A DNA stretch of 64,000 nucleotides from Fen-183 sp036504335 (GCA_036504335.1 DASXVJ010000034.1:79225-143224); one strand, 5' to 3'; counted from the first letter of the stretch, positions 33,430 through 41,914 are shown. Translations and numbers: made by a program. Notes: a model not told the origin generated them from the letters alone.

Positions 33430-34515
33430 TCACCGGAAGCGGAAGACCGCGACGACGCCCGAATGGTCGGACGCGAAGGTTGGGATGTCCGCAATGGGAG
33501 GCATCGGGGTGAAGGCGAGCTCCGAGCTGACGATCTGCATGCCCTTCGAGAAGAAGAGGTCGATGCGCTCGAAGGGTGCCGACGTGACGAAGTAGGGCGG
33601 AGGGTACTGGTCCTCGAGGTAGTACGGCCAGGTGAGCCCCTTGTCCGCGGCGTCGTGGGTTGCTGGCCAGACCTCCGCATACCCGGCGGCCTCGATGAGG
33701 TCGACCGTCGGCGTGCTGTCGATGAACCCCCCGTGCAACGCGTCGGAATTGAAGTCGCCGCAGATCACGACGGGAATCGTCAGATTGCGGAGTGAGTAGA
33801 TCAGTTCCTGCGCCTGCGCCGTCTGTACGAGGGTGGCTTCCGGAACCCCCTGGATGGCTGTCTCGAGGTGGGTCGTCACCAGGCGGAACTGCTTGTTTCC
33901 CACGTGAACGTCGGCCGAAATCCAGCCAGCCGGAATCTGCATTCCGGCGAAGGGGAGCGCAGTCTTGAAGGTTCGCGCGTGTACGTTGGAGAGGTGAAAC
34001 TGCGGCGGACGCAAGTCGGACCGGATGAGCATGGCGTTCCGGTCGGTGAAGCGGAGGGCGCCTCCGATCAGATCTCCCTGCAGGGCGAGGTCGCTCAGGT
34101 GGTTGACGGCGACGACGTCGTAGGGAGCGCCGGCGGACCGCAGGGCCGAGACGAGCAGTTCGAGTTGGTCGAAAAGAACGGTTGTTGCCGTTTCGGGAGT
34201 GGGCCCGATCCGCCAGAGAGCCGCTTCCTGGAGGGCGACCATCTCCGGGTGCTTGGTCGCGATTTCCGCAGCCATCGCAGCGGCGCGCAACGCGAAGGCG
34301 GAATACTGCAGCTCCTCGTACGTGAGGTCGACGGCCGTTCCGATTGGAAGAGCGTCGAAGGCGAGCGCGCCGATGATGAACGTCAGGTCCGTCCCGTCGT
34401 CCATGTTCTGGGTCATGATCGTGATGGGCACGTTGGCGTCGGGTTTGGCCGCGTTCGCCGGGAACGCGAGGACGGCGACGGCACAAATGACAAGGGCCGC
34501 GAGCTTTCGCAGCAT
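33430..34515 (-). CDS. Secreted endonuclease/exonuclease/phosphatase family protein
   Basis: A 361-residue protein with a Sec signal (LVICAVAVLAFPANA). The mature part has the DNase I-like fold: TIMTQNMDD near the start, VALQEAALWR with the catalytic Glu, VVICGDFNSDALHGG with Asp-Asn, and a C-terminal SDHSGVVAVFRF with the Asp-His pair. Members cleave nucleic acids, inositol phosphates or sphingomyelin; the substrate is not clear. The ATG at 34515 follows a strong AAGGAGGAG. It acts outside the cytoplasm. It sits between leuD and the LysR gene and probably has its own promoter. Confidence 0.87.
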   Translation of the reverse strand: MLRKLAALVICAVAVLAFPANAAKPDANVPITIMTQNMDDGTDLTFIIGALAFDALPIGTAVDLTYEELQYSAFALRAAAMAAEIATKHPEMVALQEAALWRIGPTPETATTVLFDQLELLVSALRSAGAPYDVVAVNHLSDLALQGDLIGGALRFTDRNAMLIRSDLRPPQFHLSNVHARTFKTALPFAGMQIPAGWISADVHVGNKQFRLVTTHLETAIQGVPEATLVQTAQAQELIYSLRNLTIPVVICGDFNSDALHGGFIDSTPTVDLIEAAGYAEVWPATHDAADKGLTWPYYLEDQYPPPYFVTSAPFERIDLFFSKGMQIVSSELAFTPMPPIADIPTFASDHSGVVAVFRFR

Positions 34516-34666
34516 GACTCCTCCTTGCTGGCTCGGGGTGCTCCGGAGGTCAGGCACGCGTCCGCACAGGACACCGGAGCCGACCTCGGGTCAGTGCTCA
34601 ACACATGGGGGCGCGGCGCAGGCCCGGCCTTGATGCACCTGAATCAGCCAGTGGACGGCGCCGGAC

Positions 34667-35554
34667 CTATCCCGCCGCCCGCTCCCTTCGCACCATTTCC
34701 AGGAACGCGTGCGCCGCGGGGCCGAAGTTGCCCGCCGCGCGGTAGACGAGGCGCAGGTCGCGCGGGCGGCGCAGCTCGGGCAGCGTCGTCGCCGCGAGGC
34801 GGCCGGCCTCGATCTCGGAGAGCGCCGTGCGGCGGGGGAGGAGGGCGACGCCCATCCCGCGCTCGACCGCGCGCTTGACGCCGTCGAGGCTGGGCAGCGA
34901 GACCTTGATGTTCAGCGCGACGCCGCGCTCGGAGTAGGTGCGGAGCACGCGCTCGCGGGCGGGCGAGGGGTCGCTGTGCGCGATGACGGTCTCGCGCCCG
35001 AACTCCTCCAGCGTGACGCGCTGCTTCTTCGCGAACGGGTGCGAGGGGTGCGAGAGGACGACGAGCTCGTCGGAGGCGAGCACGACGGTCTTCAGCCCTT
35101 CCTCCGGGGGCACGAAGGCGACGACGCCGAAGTCCAGCGCGACGGCGACGACCTCGGCTCCGAGGAGGCGCGAGGGGGAGCGCTTCACCTCGAACTCGAC
35201 TCCCGGGTGCGTCTCGCGGAAACGGCCGATGAGCGGGATCACGACCTCGAGCCCGGCCTCGTTCGCGCCGATCACGACACGCCCGCGTTTGACGTCCTTG
35301 AGGTCGCGCACGGCCCGCTCGGCCTCTTCCGCCACGGCGAGGACGCGTTCGGCGTAGCCGAGGAGCGTCTTTCCGGCCTCGGTGAGGCGGACGTCGTGCG
35401 TCGTGCGGTCGAAGAGGTCGGCCTTCAGCTCCTCCTCGAGCCGGCGCACGGCCTGGCTGACGGCCGACTGCGTCCGGAAGAGGCGCACGGCCGCTCTGGA
35501 GAAGCCCCGTTCCTCGGCGACGGTGAGGAAGACCCGCAGGGCGGCTATGTCCAT
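34667..35554 (-). CDS. LysR-family transcriptional regulator
   Basis: A 295-residue LysR-type regulator. The N-terminal helix-turn-helix reads FLTVAEERGFSRAAVRLFRTQSAVSQAVRRLE, with the usual SQ..VS.A...LE core, followed by the substrate-binding domain (GRVVIGANEAGLEVVIPL, then SHPSHPFAKKQRV). It is transcribed away from the ilv operon, with the AT-rich intergenic region 35555-35624 between. LysR regulators normally control the divergent gene, so it is a candidate activator of the ilv operon (compare IlvY). Its ligand cannot be told from sequence. Confidence 0.87.
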   Translation of the reverse strand: MDIAALRVFLTVAEERGFSRAAVRLFRTQSAVSQAVRRLEEELKADLFDRTTHDVRLTEAGKTLLGYAERVLAVAEEAERAVRDLKDVKRGRVVIGANEAGLEVVIPLIGRFRETHPGVEFEVKRSPSRLLGAEVVAVALDFGVVAFVPPEEGLKTVVLASDELVVLSHPSHPFAKKQRVTLEEFGRETVIAHSDPSPARERVLRTYSERGVALNIKVSLPSLDGVKRAVERGMGVALLPRRTALSEIEAGRLAATTLPELRRPRDLRLVYRAAGNFGPAAHAFLEMVRRERAAG

Positions 35555-35624
35555 AAGATTCTCTAATAATACAAGAAGAATTATGAGTTTGTAGAATCTC
35601 TTCGAATAGAGTGCAATCCGCTCC
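35555..35624. promoter_or_regulatory. Intergenic control region between the LysR gene and the ilv leader
   Basis: This 70-base gap is AT-rich (AAGATTCTCTAATAATACAA and GTAGAATCTCTTCGAATAG). It holds the divergent promoters. The paired elements AGATTCTCTAATA and AGAATCTCTTCGAATA could be two half-sites for the LysR protein; no single T-N11-A box can be chosen with confidence. Confidence 0.5.
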
Positions 35625-35714
35625 GTGATTCACCGCGACCGTACCGTCGTCGTCGTCCTCCTGCTTTCGAAGGAGATTTCTCTTCTCCTTCCGAACAGGC
35701 AAGGGGCGGGCTGA
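35625..35714 (+). CDS. ilvL: ilv leader peptide (attenuator control peptide)
   Basis: A 29-codon ORF runs from GTG 35625 to TGA 35714. The peptide starts MIHRDRT, then has four Val and three Leu codons in a row, SKE, I, S, three more Leu, and ends PNRQGAG. Twelve of its 29 residues are Val, Leu or Ile, just as expected of a branched-chain amino acid leader such as E. coli IlvL or LeuL. A stop lies 15 bases before the GTG in frame, and no strong ribosome site is seen (AGAG at 35608-35611). Stalling at these codons would expose the antiterminator region that starts at 35703, which overlaps the last codons of the peptide. Confidence 0.8.
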   Translation: MIHRDRTVVVVLLLSKEISLLLPNRQGAG

Positions 35715-35747
35715 CGGGGATCACGAGCATAACCAGCCAGCCGCCCC
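35703..35747 (+). promoter_or_regulatory. ilv attenuator: antiterminator pairing
   Basis: GGGGCGGGCTG at 35703-35713 can pair with CAGCCGCCCC at 35738-35747 over ten base pairs with one bulged G. This uses up the 5-prime arm of the terminator stem, so the two structures exclude each other. The first segment overlaps the last codons and the stop of the leader peptide, so a ribosome reaching the stop would block it. An upstream hairpin (GAAGGAGA 35669-35676 with TCTCCTTC 35684-35691) could serve as the pause hairpin. Confidence 0.72.
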
Positions 35748-35769
35748 GCACCCGCGGGGCTTTTTTTTT
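35743..35769 (+). terminator. Rho-independent terminator of the ilv attenuator
   Basis: A seven-base-pair GC stem (GCCCCGC and GCGGGGC) with loop ACCC is followed at once by nine T (35761-35769). It ends 36 bases before the ilvD start, downstream of the leader peptide and not of any other gene, so it can only act as an attenuator for the ilv operon. Confidence 0.9.
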
Positions 35770-35805
35770 GGGCCGGAACTTTCCGGGATGGAGGCCAGGG
35801 GAAAC

Positions 35806-37536
35806 GTGAAGAGCGACGCGATCAAGAAAGGCCCGGCGCGGGCTCCCGCGCGCGCGATGCTGCGCGCGACGGGCCTGACCCCGGCCGATCTCGAGAGGCC
35901 GCTCGTCGCCGTCGTCCACCCGTGGACAGACCTCGGCCCCTGCAACTTCTCGCTGCGCGCGCTCGCCGAGGAGGTCAAGGCCGGGATCCGCGAGGCCGGC
36001 GGCACGCCGTTCGAGTTCGGGACGATCGCGATCTCCGACGGCATCTCCATGGGCACCGACGGGATGCGCGCCTCGCTCGTCTCGCGCGAGGTCATCGCGG
36101 ACTCGATCGAGCTCGCGGTCTCCGGCCACGCGCTCGACGCCGTCGTCGCCCTCTGCGGCTGCGACAAGACGATCCCCGGCGCGGCCATGGCAGTCGCCAG
36201 GCTGGACATCCCATCTGTTGTCCTCTACGGCGGCTCGATCGAGCCCGGAAAGGTGGCGGGGAAGGACGTCACGATCCAGGACGTCTTCGAGGCGGTCGGC
36301 GCGCACGCGGCCGGAAAGCTCTCCGACGAGAAGCTCTGCGACGTGGAGGCCGGCGCGTGCCCGGGAGCGGGCGCGTGCGGCGGCCAGTTCACGGCGAACA
36401 CGATGGCGCTGGCGCTGACGTTCCTCGGCCTCTCGCCGATGGGCGCGAACGACGTCCCGGCGACCGACCCCGCGAAGGCGGGCGTCGCCCGAGCCGCCGG
36501 CAGGCTCGTCATGGAGCGCCTGAAGGACGGCCTCGTGCCGTCGAAGATCCTGACGAGACCGGCCTTCGAGAACGCGATCGCGGCCGTCGCCGCGACGGGC
36601 GGCTCGACGAACGCGGTGCTCCACCTCCTCGCGATCGCGCGGGAGGCGGGCGTGCCGCTCGTCCTCGACGACTTCGATTCGATCTCGGCGCGGACGCCGC
36701 TCTTCGTCGACCTCAAGCCGGGCGGGCGCTTCACGGCGCCCGACCTCGCGCGCGCGGGCGGCACGCGCCTCGTCGCGCGCCGCCTCGTGGAGGCGGGATT
36801 CGTGAAGAACGCGAAGACCGTCTCGGGCCGGACGCTCTTCGAGGAGGCGCAGGACGCCGTCGAGACGCCGGGGCAGGAAGTCGTCCGCCCCGTGTCGAAG
36901 GCGCTCAAGCCGCACGGCGGGCTCGCGATCCTGCGCGGCACGCTCGCGCCCGAGGGCGCGGTCGTGAAGCTCGCGGGGCACGAACGGATGCGCCACACGG
37001 GCCCCGCGCGCGTGTTCGACGGCGAGGCCGCCGCGTTCGCGGCCGTCCAGGCGCGCGCGATCGCGGCCGGCGACGTCGTCGTGATCCGCAACGAGGGGCC
37101 GAAGGGCGCGCCCGGGATGCCCGAGATGCTGGCCGTGACGGCCGCGCTCGTGGGGCAGGGGCTCGGCGACTCCGTCGCGCTCGTGACGGACGGACGCTTC
37201 TCCGGCGCCACGCACGGCTTCATGGTCGGCCACGTCTCGCCCGAGGCCGCGGCCGGCGGCCCGATCGCGTACGTGAAGGACGGCGACCCCGTGACGCTGG
37301 ACGTCGTCGCGCGCCGCCTCGACGTCGAGATCGGCGAGGCCGACCTGGCCGCCCGCCGCCGCGCGTACCGCGCGCCCGCGCCGCGCGCGACGGGCGGAGT
37401 CCTCGCGAAGTACGCCCGCCTCGTTTCGTCGGCGTCCGACGGCGCCGTGACCGGGACGTTCGCGGGAGTCGAGGCGCTCGCCTCCGAACCCGCAGCCGCT
37501 CCGGCGGCGGCCGTTCCCGCCGGGAGGACCGCATGA
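35806..37536 (+). CDS. ilvD: Dihydroxy-acid dehydratase
   Basis: A 576-residue DHAD. The Fe-S cysteines are in GPCNFSLRAL, ALCGCDKTIPGAAMA and ACPGAGACGGQFTANTMA. It makes 2-oxoisovalerate and 2-oxo-3-methylvalerate from the dihydroxy acids. The GTG at 35806 is chosen: it gives MKSDAIKKGPARAPARA, the usual DHAD start, and has AGGGGAAAC before it. An in-frame ATG at 35788 is a less likely alternative. It heads the ilv operon and overlaps ilvB by four bases. Transcription is presumably set by the leader attenuator and the LysR protein. Confidence 0.95.
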   Translation: MKSDAIKKGPARAPARAMLRATGLTPADLERPLVAVVHPWTDLGPCNFSLRALAEEVKAGIREAGGTPFEFGTIAISDGISMGTDGMRASLVSREVIADSIELAVSGHALDAVVALCGCDKTIPGAAMAVARLDIPSVVLYGGSIEPGKVAGKDVTIQDVFEAVGAHAAGKLSDEKLCDVEAGACPGAGACGGQFTANTMALALTFLGLSPMGANDVPATDPAKAGVARAAGRLVMERLKDGLVPSKILTRPAFENAIAAVAATGGSTNAVLHLLAIAREAGVPLVLDDFDSISARTPLFVDLKPGGRFTAPDLARAGGTRLVARRLVEAGFVKNAKTVSGRTLFEEAQDAVETPGQEVVRPVSKALKPHGGLAILRGTLAPEGAVVKLAGHERMRHTGPARVFDGEAAAFAAVQARAIAAGDVVVIRNEGPKGAPGMPEMLAVTAALVGQGLGDSVALVTDGRFSGATHGFMVGHVSPEAAAGGPIAYVKDGDPVTLDVVARRLDVEIGEADLAARRRAYRAPAPRATGGVLAKYARLVSSASDGAVTGTFAGVEALASEPAAAPAAAVPAGRTA

Positions 37537-39263
37537 CCGCCCAGGCCCGAGCTCACCAGGCCCAGCCGAAGGCCCGCGCGACCGCCGCGCGCGCACTTGC
37601 CGACGAGCTCGTCGCACTGGGCGTGACGCACATCTTCGGGCATCCGGGCGGGGCCGCGCTGCCGCTCTACGATGCGCTCCACGGTTCGCCGATCCGGCAC
37701 CTCCTCATGCGGCACGAGCAGGGCGCCGCGCACGCGGCGCAGGGATTTGCCCGCGCGACGGGCCGCCCCGGCGTCTGTCTCGCGACGTCCGGCCCGGGCG
37801 CGACGAACCTCGTCACCGGCCTGACGGACGCGATGCTCGACTCGACGCCCGTCGTGGCCCTCACGGCGCAGGTCGCGACGTCGCTTCTCGGCCGCGACGG
37901 CTTCCAGGAAGCCGACATCGTCGGAATGACGCAGGGGATCACGAAGCACAACTGGCTCGTCCTCGAGCCCGACGACGTCGCCGCCACGGTCCGTTACGCG
38001 TTCCGCATCGCGGCCATGGGGCGCCCGGGACCGGTCCTCGTGGACGTGCCGCGCGACGTCCTGCAGGGCCAGGTCGCGTCCGAGGGTCCGTACGACGACC
38101 CGGCGAACATCGCGGACGGCCCGAGGCGCGCGGACGCGGTGTCGCTCCGCCGCGCGGCCTTCGCGATCTCGAACGCGCGCCGCCCGGTCCTTTACGTGGG
38201 CGGCGGCGTGATCTCGTCGGGCGCCTCGGCCGAGGTGCGCCGCCTCGCGCACAAGACGCGCATCCCGGTGACGACGACGCTCATGGGCAAGGGCGCGTTC
38301 CCCGAGACGGATCCGCTGTCGCTCGGCATGCTCGGGATGCACGGCACGGCATACGCGAACTGGGCGATGCACGAGAGCGATCTCATCATCGCGCTCGGCG
38401 CGCGCTTCGACGACCGCATCACGGGGAAGCTCGCGACGTTCGCGCCGCACGCGAAGATCGTCCACCTCGACATCGACCCGGTCGAGATCGGGAAGATCCG
38501 CCGGGCGGACTACCCGCTGCACGGCGACGCGAAGACCGTGCTCAAGCAGCTGCTCCCGCTCGTCGGAGCGCCGCACACGAACGGCTGGCACGACCGGATC
38601 GCCGAGTGGAAGCAGAAGGCGCCGCTCGCCTACGAGCAGACGGGCGACGTCATCCTCCCCCAGTTCGCGATCGAGACGCTCTGGAAGATGACCCGCGGCC
38701 GCCGGCCGATCGTCACGACGGATGTCGGACAGCACCAGATGTGGGCGGCGCAGTTCTGGAAATGCGACGAGCCGAACGCGTTCATCACGTCGGGCGGCCT
38801 CGGCACGATGGGTTTCGGCCTGCCCGCCGCCATCGGCGCGCAGTGCGGGATGCCGGACCGCCTCGTGATCAACCTGAACGGCGACGGCAGCTTCCAGCAG
38901 ACCATGCAGGCGATGGCGACGGCCGTCGAGGAGAACCTCCCGATCAAGGTGATCGTCCTCGACAACCAGAACCTCGGGATGGTCCGCCAGTGGCAGGACC
39001 TGTTCTACGAGCGCCGCTTCTTCGCGGTGGAGCTGAAGAACCCCGACTTCGCGAAGCTCGCCGAGGCGTTCGGCGCCGCGGCGTTCCGCGTGAATCGCCC
39101 CGAGGAACTCGTCCCGGCCTACGAGGCCGCGCTCGCCGTGAACGACCGCCCCGCGCTCGTCCACGTGCGGACGGACGGCGACGAGAACTGCTACCCCATG
39201 TGGCCCGCCGGCCAGTCCATCGATTCGATGGTGGTCTCGTGCCCACGGAAGAAGAAGAGCTGA
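37533..39263 (+). CDS. ilvB: Acetolactate synthase large subunit
   Basis: A 576-residue thiamine diphosphate enzyme. The catalytic Glu is in MRHEQGAAHAAQGFAR, the FAD/acceptor region in RFDDRITGKLATFAPHA, and the ThDP motif in NLNGDGSFQQTMQAMAT with a downstream VLDNQNLGMVRQWQDLFY block. It condenses two pyruvates, or pyruvate with 2-oxobutyrate, at the first common step. Start ATG at 37533 overlaps the ilvD stop. A small ACT-domain gene follows after 20 bases, so the holoenzyme is probably a large-plus-small subunit type. Confidence 0.95.
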   Translation: MTAQARAHQAQPKARATAARALADELVALGVTHIFGHPGGAALPLYDALHGSPIRHLLMRHEQGAAHAAQGFARATGRPGVCLATSGPGATNLVTGLTDAMLDSTPVVALTAQVATSLLGRDGFQEADIVGMTQGITKHNWLVLEPDDVAATVRYAFRIAAMGRPGPVLVDVPRDVLQGQVASEGPYDDPANIADGPRRADAVSLRRAAFAISNARRPVLYVGGGVISSGASAEVRRLAHKTRIPVTTTLMGKGAFPETDPLSLGMLGMHGTAYANWAMHESDLIIALGARFDDRITGKLATFAPHAKIVHLDIDPVEIGKIRRADYPLHGDAKTVLKQLLPLVGAPHTNGWHDRIAEWKQKAPLAYEQTGDVILPQFAIETLWKMTRGRRPIVTTDVGQHQMWAAQFWKCDEPNAFITSGGLGTMGFGLPAAIGAQCGMPDRLVINLNGDGSFQQTMQAMATAVEENLPIKVIVLDNQNLGMVRQWQDLFYERRFFAVELKNPDFAKLAEAFGAAAFRVNRPEELVPAYEAALAVNDRPALVHVRTDGDENCYPMWPAGQSIDSMVVSCPRKKKS

Positions 39264-39283
39264 GAGAGATCAGGAGGCGCGCG

Positions 39284-39568
39284 ATGAAAGAGACCTATGA
39301 GATCAAAGCAAAAGATGCTCCCGGTCTTCTGGCGAGGGTCGAGTCGATCTTCCGCCGGCAACGCGCGCCCATCCGGAGCTTTTTCTTCGAAGGGTGTGAA
39401 GGCGGTCCGGTCGCGAGGCTCGTCCTCGTGGCGGAAGCCGACGAGGATCGCTCGAATCTCCTTCAGAAACAGCTCTTGCGCCTGGAGGACGTGATCGAGG
39501 TCGTCCGGTCGCGCGACGCCGCCGCCTTCGCGCAGCCCTCGTTCACCTTCGAAGAAAAGACTGCCTAG
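39284..39568 (+). CDS. ilvN: Small ACT-domain subunit of acetolactate synthase (IlvM/IlvN-like)
   Basis: A 94-residue protein made of a single ACT domain (ETYEIKAKDAPGLLARVESIFRRQ at the start, LLRLEDVIEVVRSRD near the end). IlvN and IlvH usually have 160-180 residues with a second C-terminal domain, so this one is closer in size to E. coli IlvM. The gene lies between ilvB and ilvC, so its role as the regulatory subunit of IlvB is nearly certain by context. Valine feedback may be weaker than with a full-length subunit. Start ATG at 39284 has CAGGAGG before it. Confidence 0.85.
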   Translation: MKETYEIKAKDAPGLLARVESIFRRQRAPIRSFFFEGCEGGPVARLVLVAEADEDRSNLLQKQLLRLEDVIEVVRSRDAAAFAQPSFTFEEKTA

Positions 39569-39599
39569 CACGAACCCCACCACAACACGGAGCAGACGA

Positions 39600-40613
39600 A
39601 TGGCCACGATCTGGTACGACAAGGACGCCGACATCTCCCGCCTCAAGGGCCGGACGGTCGCGATCATCGGTTACGGCAGCCAGGGTCACGCGCATGCGCT
39701 GAACCTCCGCGACAGCGGCGTTTCGGTCGTCGTGGGCCTCCACGCGACGTCGAAATCCGCCGCGAAAGCCCGCGCCGAGGGCCTCACGGTCCTGCCGGTC
39801 GACGAGGCCGTGAAGCGCGCGGACATCGTCATGATCCTCACGCCGGACACGGGGCAGAAGCAGCTCTGGGACGAGGCGATCGCGCCGCACATGAAGGCCG
39901 GGAAGACCGTCATGTTCGGGCACGGCTTCAACATCCGGTTCGGCCAGATCGTCCCGCCGCCCGACGTGGACGTCTCGATGATCGCGCCGAAGTCTCCCGG
40001 CCACCGCGTCCGCGAGCTGTACGTGGAAGGCCAGGGCACGCCGGCGCTCCTTGCCGTCGAGCAGAACGCGAGCGGCCACGCGCGCGAGGACGCGCTGGCT
40101 TATGCGAAAGCTCTCGGGACGACGCGCGCGGGCGTCCTCGAGACGACGTTCGCCGAGGAGACGGAGACGGATCTCTTCGGCGAGCAGGCCGTTCTCTGCG
40201 GCGGCACGTCCGCCCTCGTGAAGGCCGCGTTCCAGACGCTCGTCGACGCGGGCTATCAGCCCGAGGTCGCGTACTTCGAGTGCCTTCACGAGCTGAAGCT
40301 CATCGTCGACCTCATGTACCGCGGCGGCCTCAACTACATGCGCTACTCGATCAGCGACACGGCCGAGCACGGCGACTACACCGCCGGCCCGCGCATCGTG
40401 ACGGACGCGACGCGCAAGGAGATGAAGAAGATCCTCGAGGAAATCCAGGAGGGCGTCTACGCCGAGAACTGGATCGCCGAGAACCGCGCGGGCCGCCCGA
40501 ACTTCGAGGCGACGCGCGAGAAGGAGCGGACGCAGCTCCTCGAGACGGTCGGCGCCGAGCTGCGCGAGAAGATGCCGTTCCTGCAGCCGGTCGTCATCGG
40601 GAAGGTGGCGTGA
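39600..40613 (+). CDS. ilvC: Ketol-acid reductoisomerase
   Basis: A 337-residue class I (short-form) KARI. The Rossmann loop reads AIIGYGSQGHAHALNLRDSG, followed by VVGLHATSKSAAKA, whose Ser and Lys residues suit NADPH. The C-terminal knotted domain has VLCGGTSALVKAAFQTLVDAG and ACID residues in YFECLHELKLIVDLMYRGGLNYM. It converts acetolactate and acetohydroxybutyrate to the dihydroxy acids used by IlvD. Length is normal. Thirty bases separate it from the ACT-domain gene; leuA starts three bases after its stop. Confidence 0.95.
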   Translation: MATIWYDKDADISRLKGRTVAIIGYGSQGHAHALNLRDSGVSVVVGLHATSKSAAKARAEGLTVLPVDEAVKRADIVMILTPDTGQKQLWDEAIAPHMKAGKTVMFGHGFNIRFGQIVPPPDVDVSMIAPKSPGHRVRELYVEGQGTPALLAVEQNASGHAREDALAYAKALGTTRAGVLETTFAEETETDLFGEQAVLCGGTSALVKAAFQTLVDAGYQPEVAYFECLHELKLIVDLMYRGGLNYMRYSISDTAEHGDYTAGPRIVTDATRKEMKKILEEIQEGVYAENWIAENRAGRPNFEATREKERTQLLETVGAELREKMPFLQPVVIGKVA

Positions 40614-40615
40614 CC

Positions 40616-41914
40616 ATGAACGCGGAGGGCGACGTTCGGCCGCGCATCGCGATCTTCGACACGACGCTCCGGGACGGCGAGCAGGCGCCCGGCTTCTCGA
40701 TGCGCGAGGCGGAGAAGGTGCGCCTTGCCGTCAAGCTCGACGAGCTGGGGGTCGACATCCTCGAGGCGGGCTTCCCGATCGCGTCGGAGGACGACTTCTC
40801 GGGCGTGCGCGCCGTCGCGAAGGCGGTTCGCCGCCCGACGGTGGCCGCGCTCGCGCGGGCCGTGGACGCCGACGTGGACCGCGCGCTCCAGGCGCTCGAC
40901 GGCTCCGCGCGGCCGCGCCTCCACACGTTCATCGCGACGTCCGACCTCCACCTCGCGCACAAGCTGCACATGACGCGCGGCCAGGCCCTCGAGGCCGCGG
41001 CCCGCGCGGTCGCCCGCGCGCGCCGGCACGTCGACGACGTGGAATTCTCGGCCGAGGACGCGACGCGCAGCGACGTCGACTACCTCTGCGCGGTCGTCTC
41101 CGCCGTAATCCAGGCCGGCGCGACGACCGTCAACCTCCCGGACACCGTGGGCTACGCGACGCCCGACGAGATCTACAGATTCTTTACGACGATCCGCGCG
41201 CGCGTCCCCGGCGCGGAGCGCGTCGTCTTCTCCGCGCACTGCCACAACGACCTCGGCCTCGCCGTCGCGAACAGCCTCGCAGCGATCGAGGCGGGCTGCC
41301 GCCAGATCGAGTGCACCGTGAACGGCGTCGGCGAGCGCGCGGGCAACGCGTCGCTCGAGGAGATCGTCATGACGCTCCGCGTGCGGCCCGACAAGCTGCC
41401 GTTCACGACGGGGATCGTCCCGGGCCACATCTACGCGGCCAGCCAGCTCCTCACGGAGCTCACGGGAGAGGCCGTCCAGGCGAACAAGGCCATCGTCGGA
41501 CGCAACGCGTTCGCGCACGAGGCCGGCATCCACCAGGACGGCATCCTCAAGGACCGCCGGACATACGAGATCATGCGGCCCGAGGACGTGGGCGTCCCGA
41601 AGACGACGATGGTTCTCGGCAAGCACTCCGGGAGGCATGCGCTCAAGGCGCGGTGCGAGGCCCTCGGCATCGTCCCGGCCCGCCACGAGCTCGACGACCT
41701 CTACAGGCGCATGATCGCGCTGGCGGATCGTCAGAAAGTGGTTCACGACCGGGATCTCGTCTCGCTCTGGTCCGTGATGAAGCGCGTCGTCGCGCTGCGT
41801 CCCGCACACCACGGCGGCAACGGCCACGGCAACGGAGCGCGGCCGGCGGCCGCGGAGCTCCGCGTCGACGAGAACCCGGCAGTCGAGGAAGCCGGCTACG
41901 GCTACGGGGTCTGA
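40616..41914 (+). CDS. leuA: 2-isopropylmalate synthase lacking the regulatory domain
   Basis: A 432-residue HMGL-like enzyme. The catalytic block FDTTLRDGEQAPGFSM, the metal-binding FSAHCHNDLGLAVANSLAAIEAG (His-x-His) and VNGVGERAGNASLEE are intact, as are the subdomain parts HEAGIHQDGILKD and LGKHSGRHAL. The usual C-terminal leucine-binding domain of about 120 residues is absent: after about residue 395 there is a short Gly/His-rich tail (HHGGNGHGNG) and GYGYGV. It should make 2-isopropylmalate without leucine feedback. GTG at 40610 is an alternative start. leuB begins one base after the stop. Confidence 0.9.
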   Translation: MNAEGDVRPRIAIFDTTLRDGEQAPGFSMREAEKVRLAVKLDELGVDILEAGFPIASEDDFSGVRAVAKAVRRPTVAALARAVDADVDRALQALDGSARPRLHTFIATSDLHLAHKLHMTRGQALEAAARAVARARRHVDDVEFSAEDATRSDVDYLCAVVSAVIQAGATTVNLPDTVGYATPDEIYRFFTTIRARVPGAERVVFSAHCHNDLGLAVANSLAAIEAGCRQIECTVNGVGERAGNASLEEIVMTLRVRPDKLPFTTGIVPGHIYAASQLLTELTGEAVQANKAIVGRNAFAHEAGIHQDGILKDRRTYEIMRPEDVGVPKTTMVLGKHSGRHALKARCEALGIVPARHELDDLYRRMIALADRQKVVHDRDLVSLWSVMKRVVALRPAHHGGNGHGNGARPAAAELRVDENPAVEEAGYGYGV

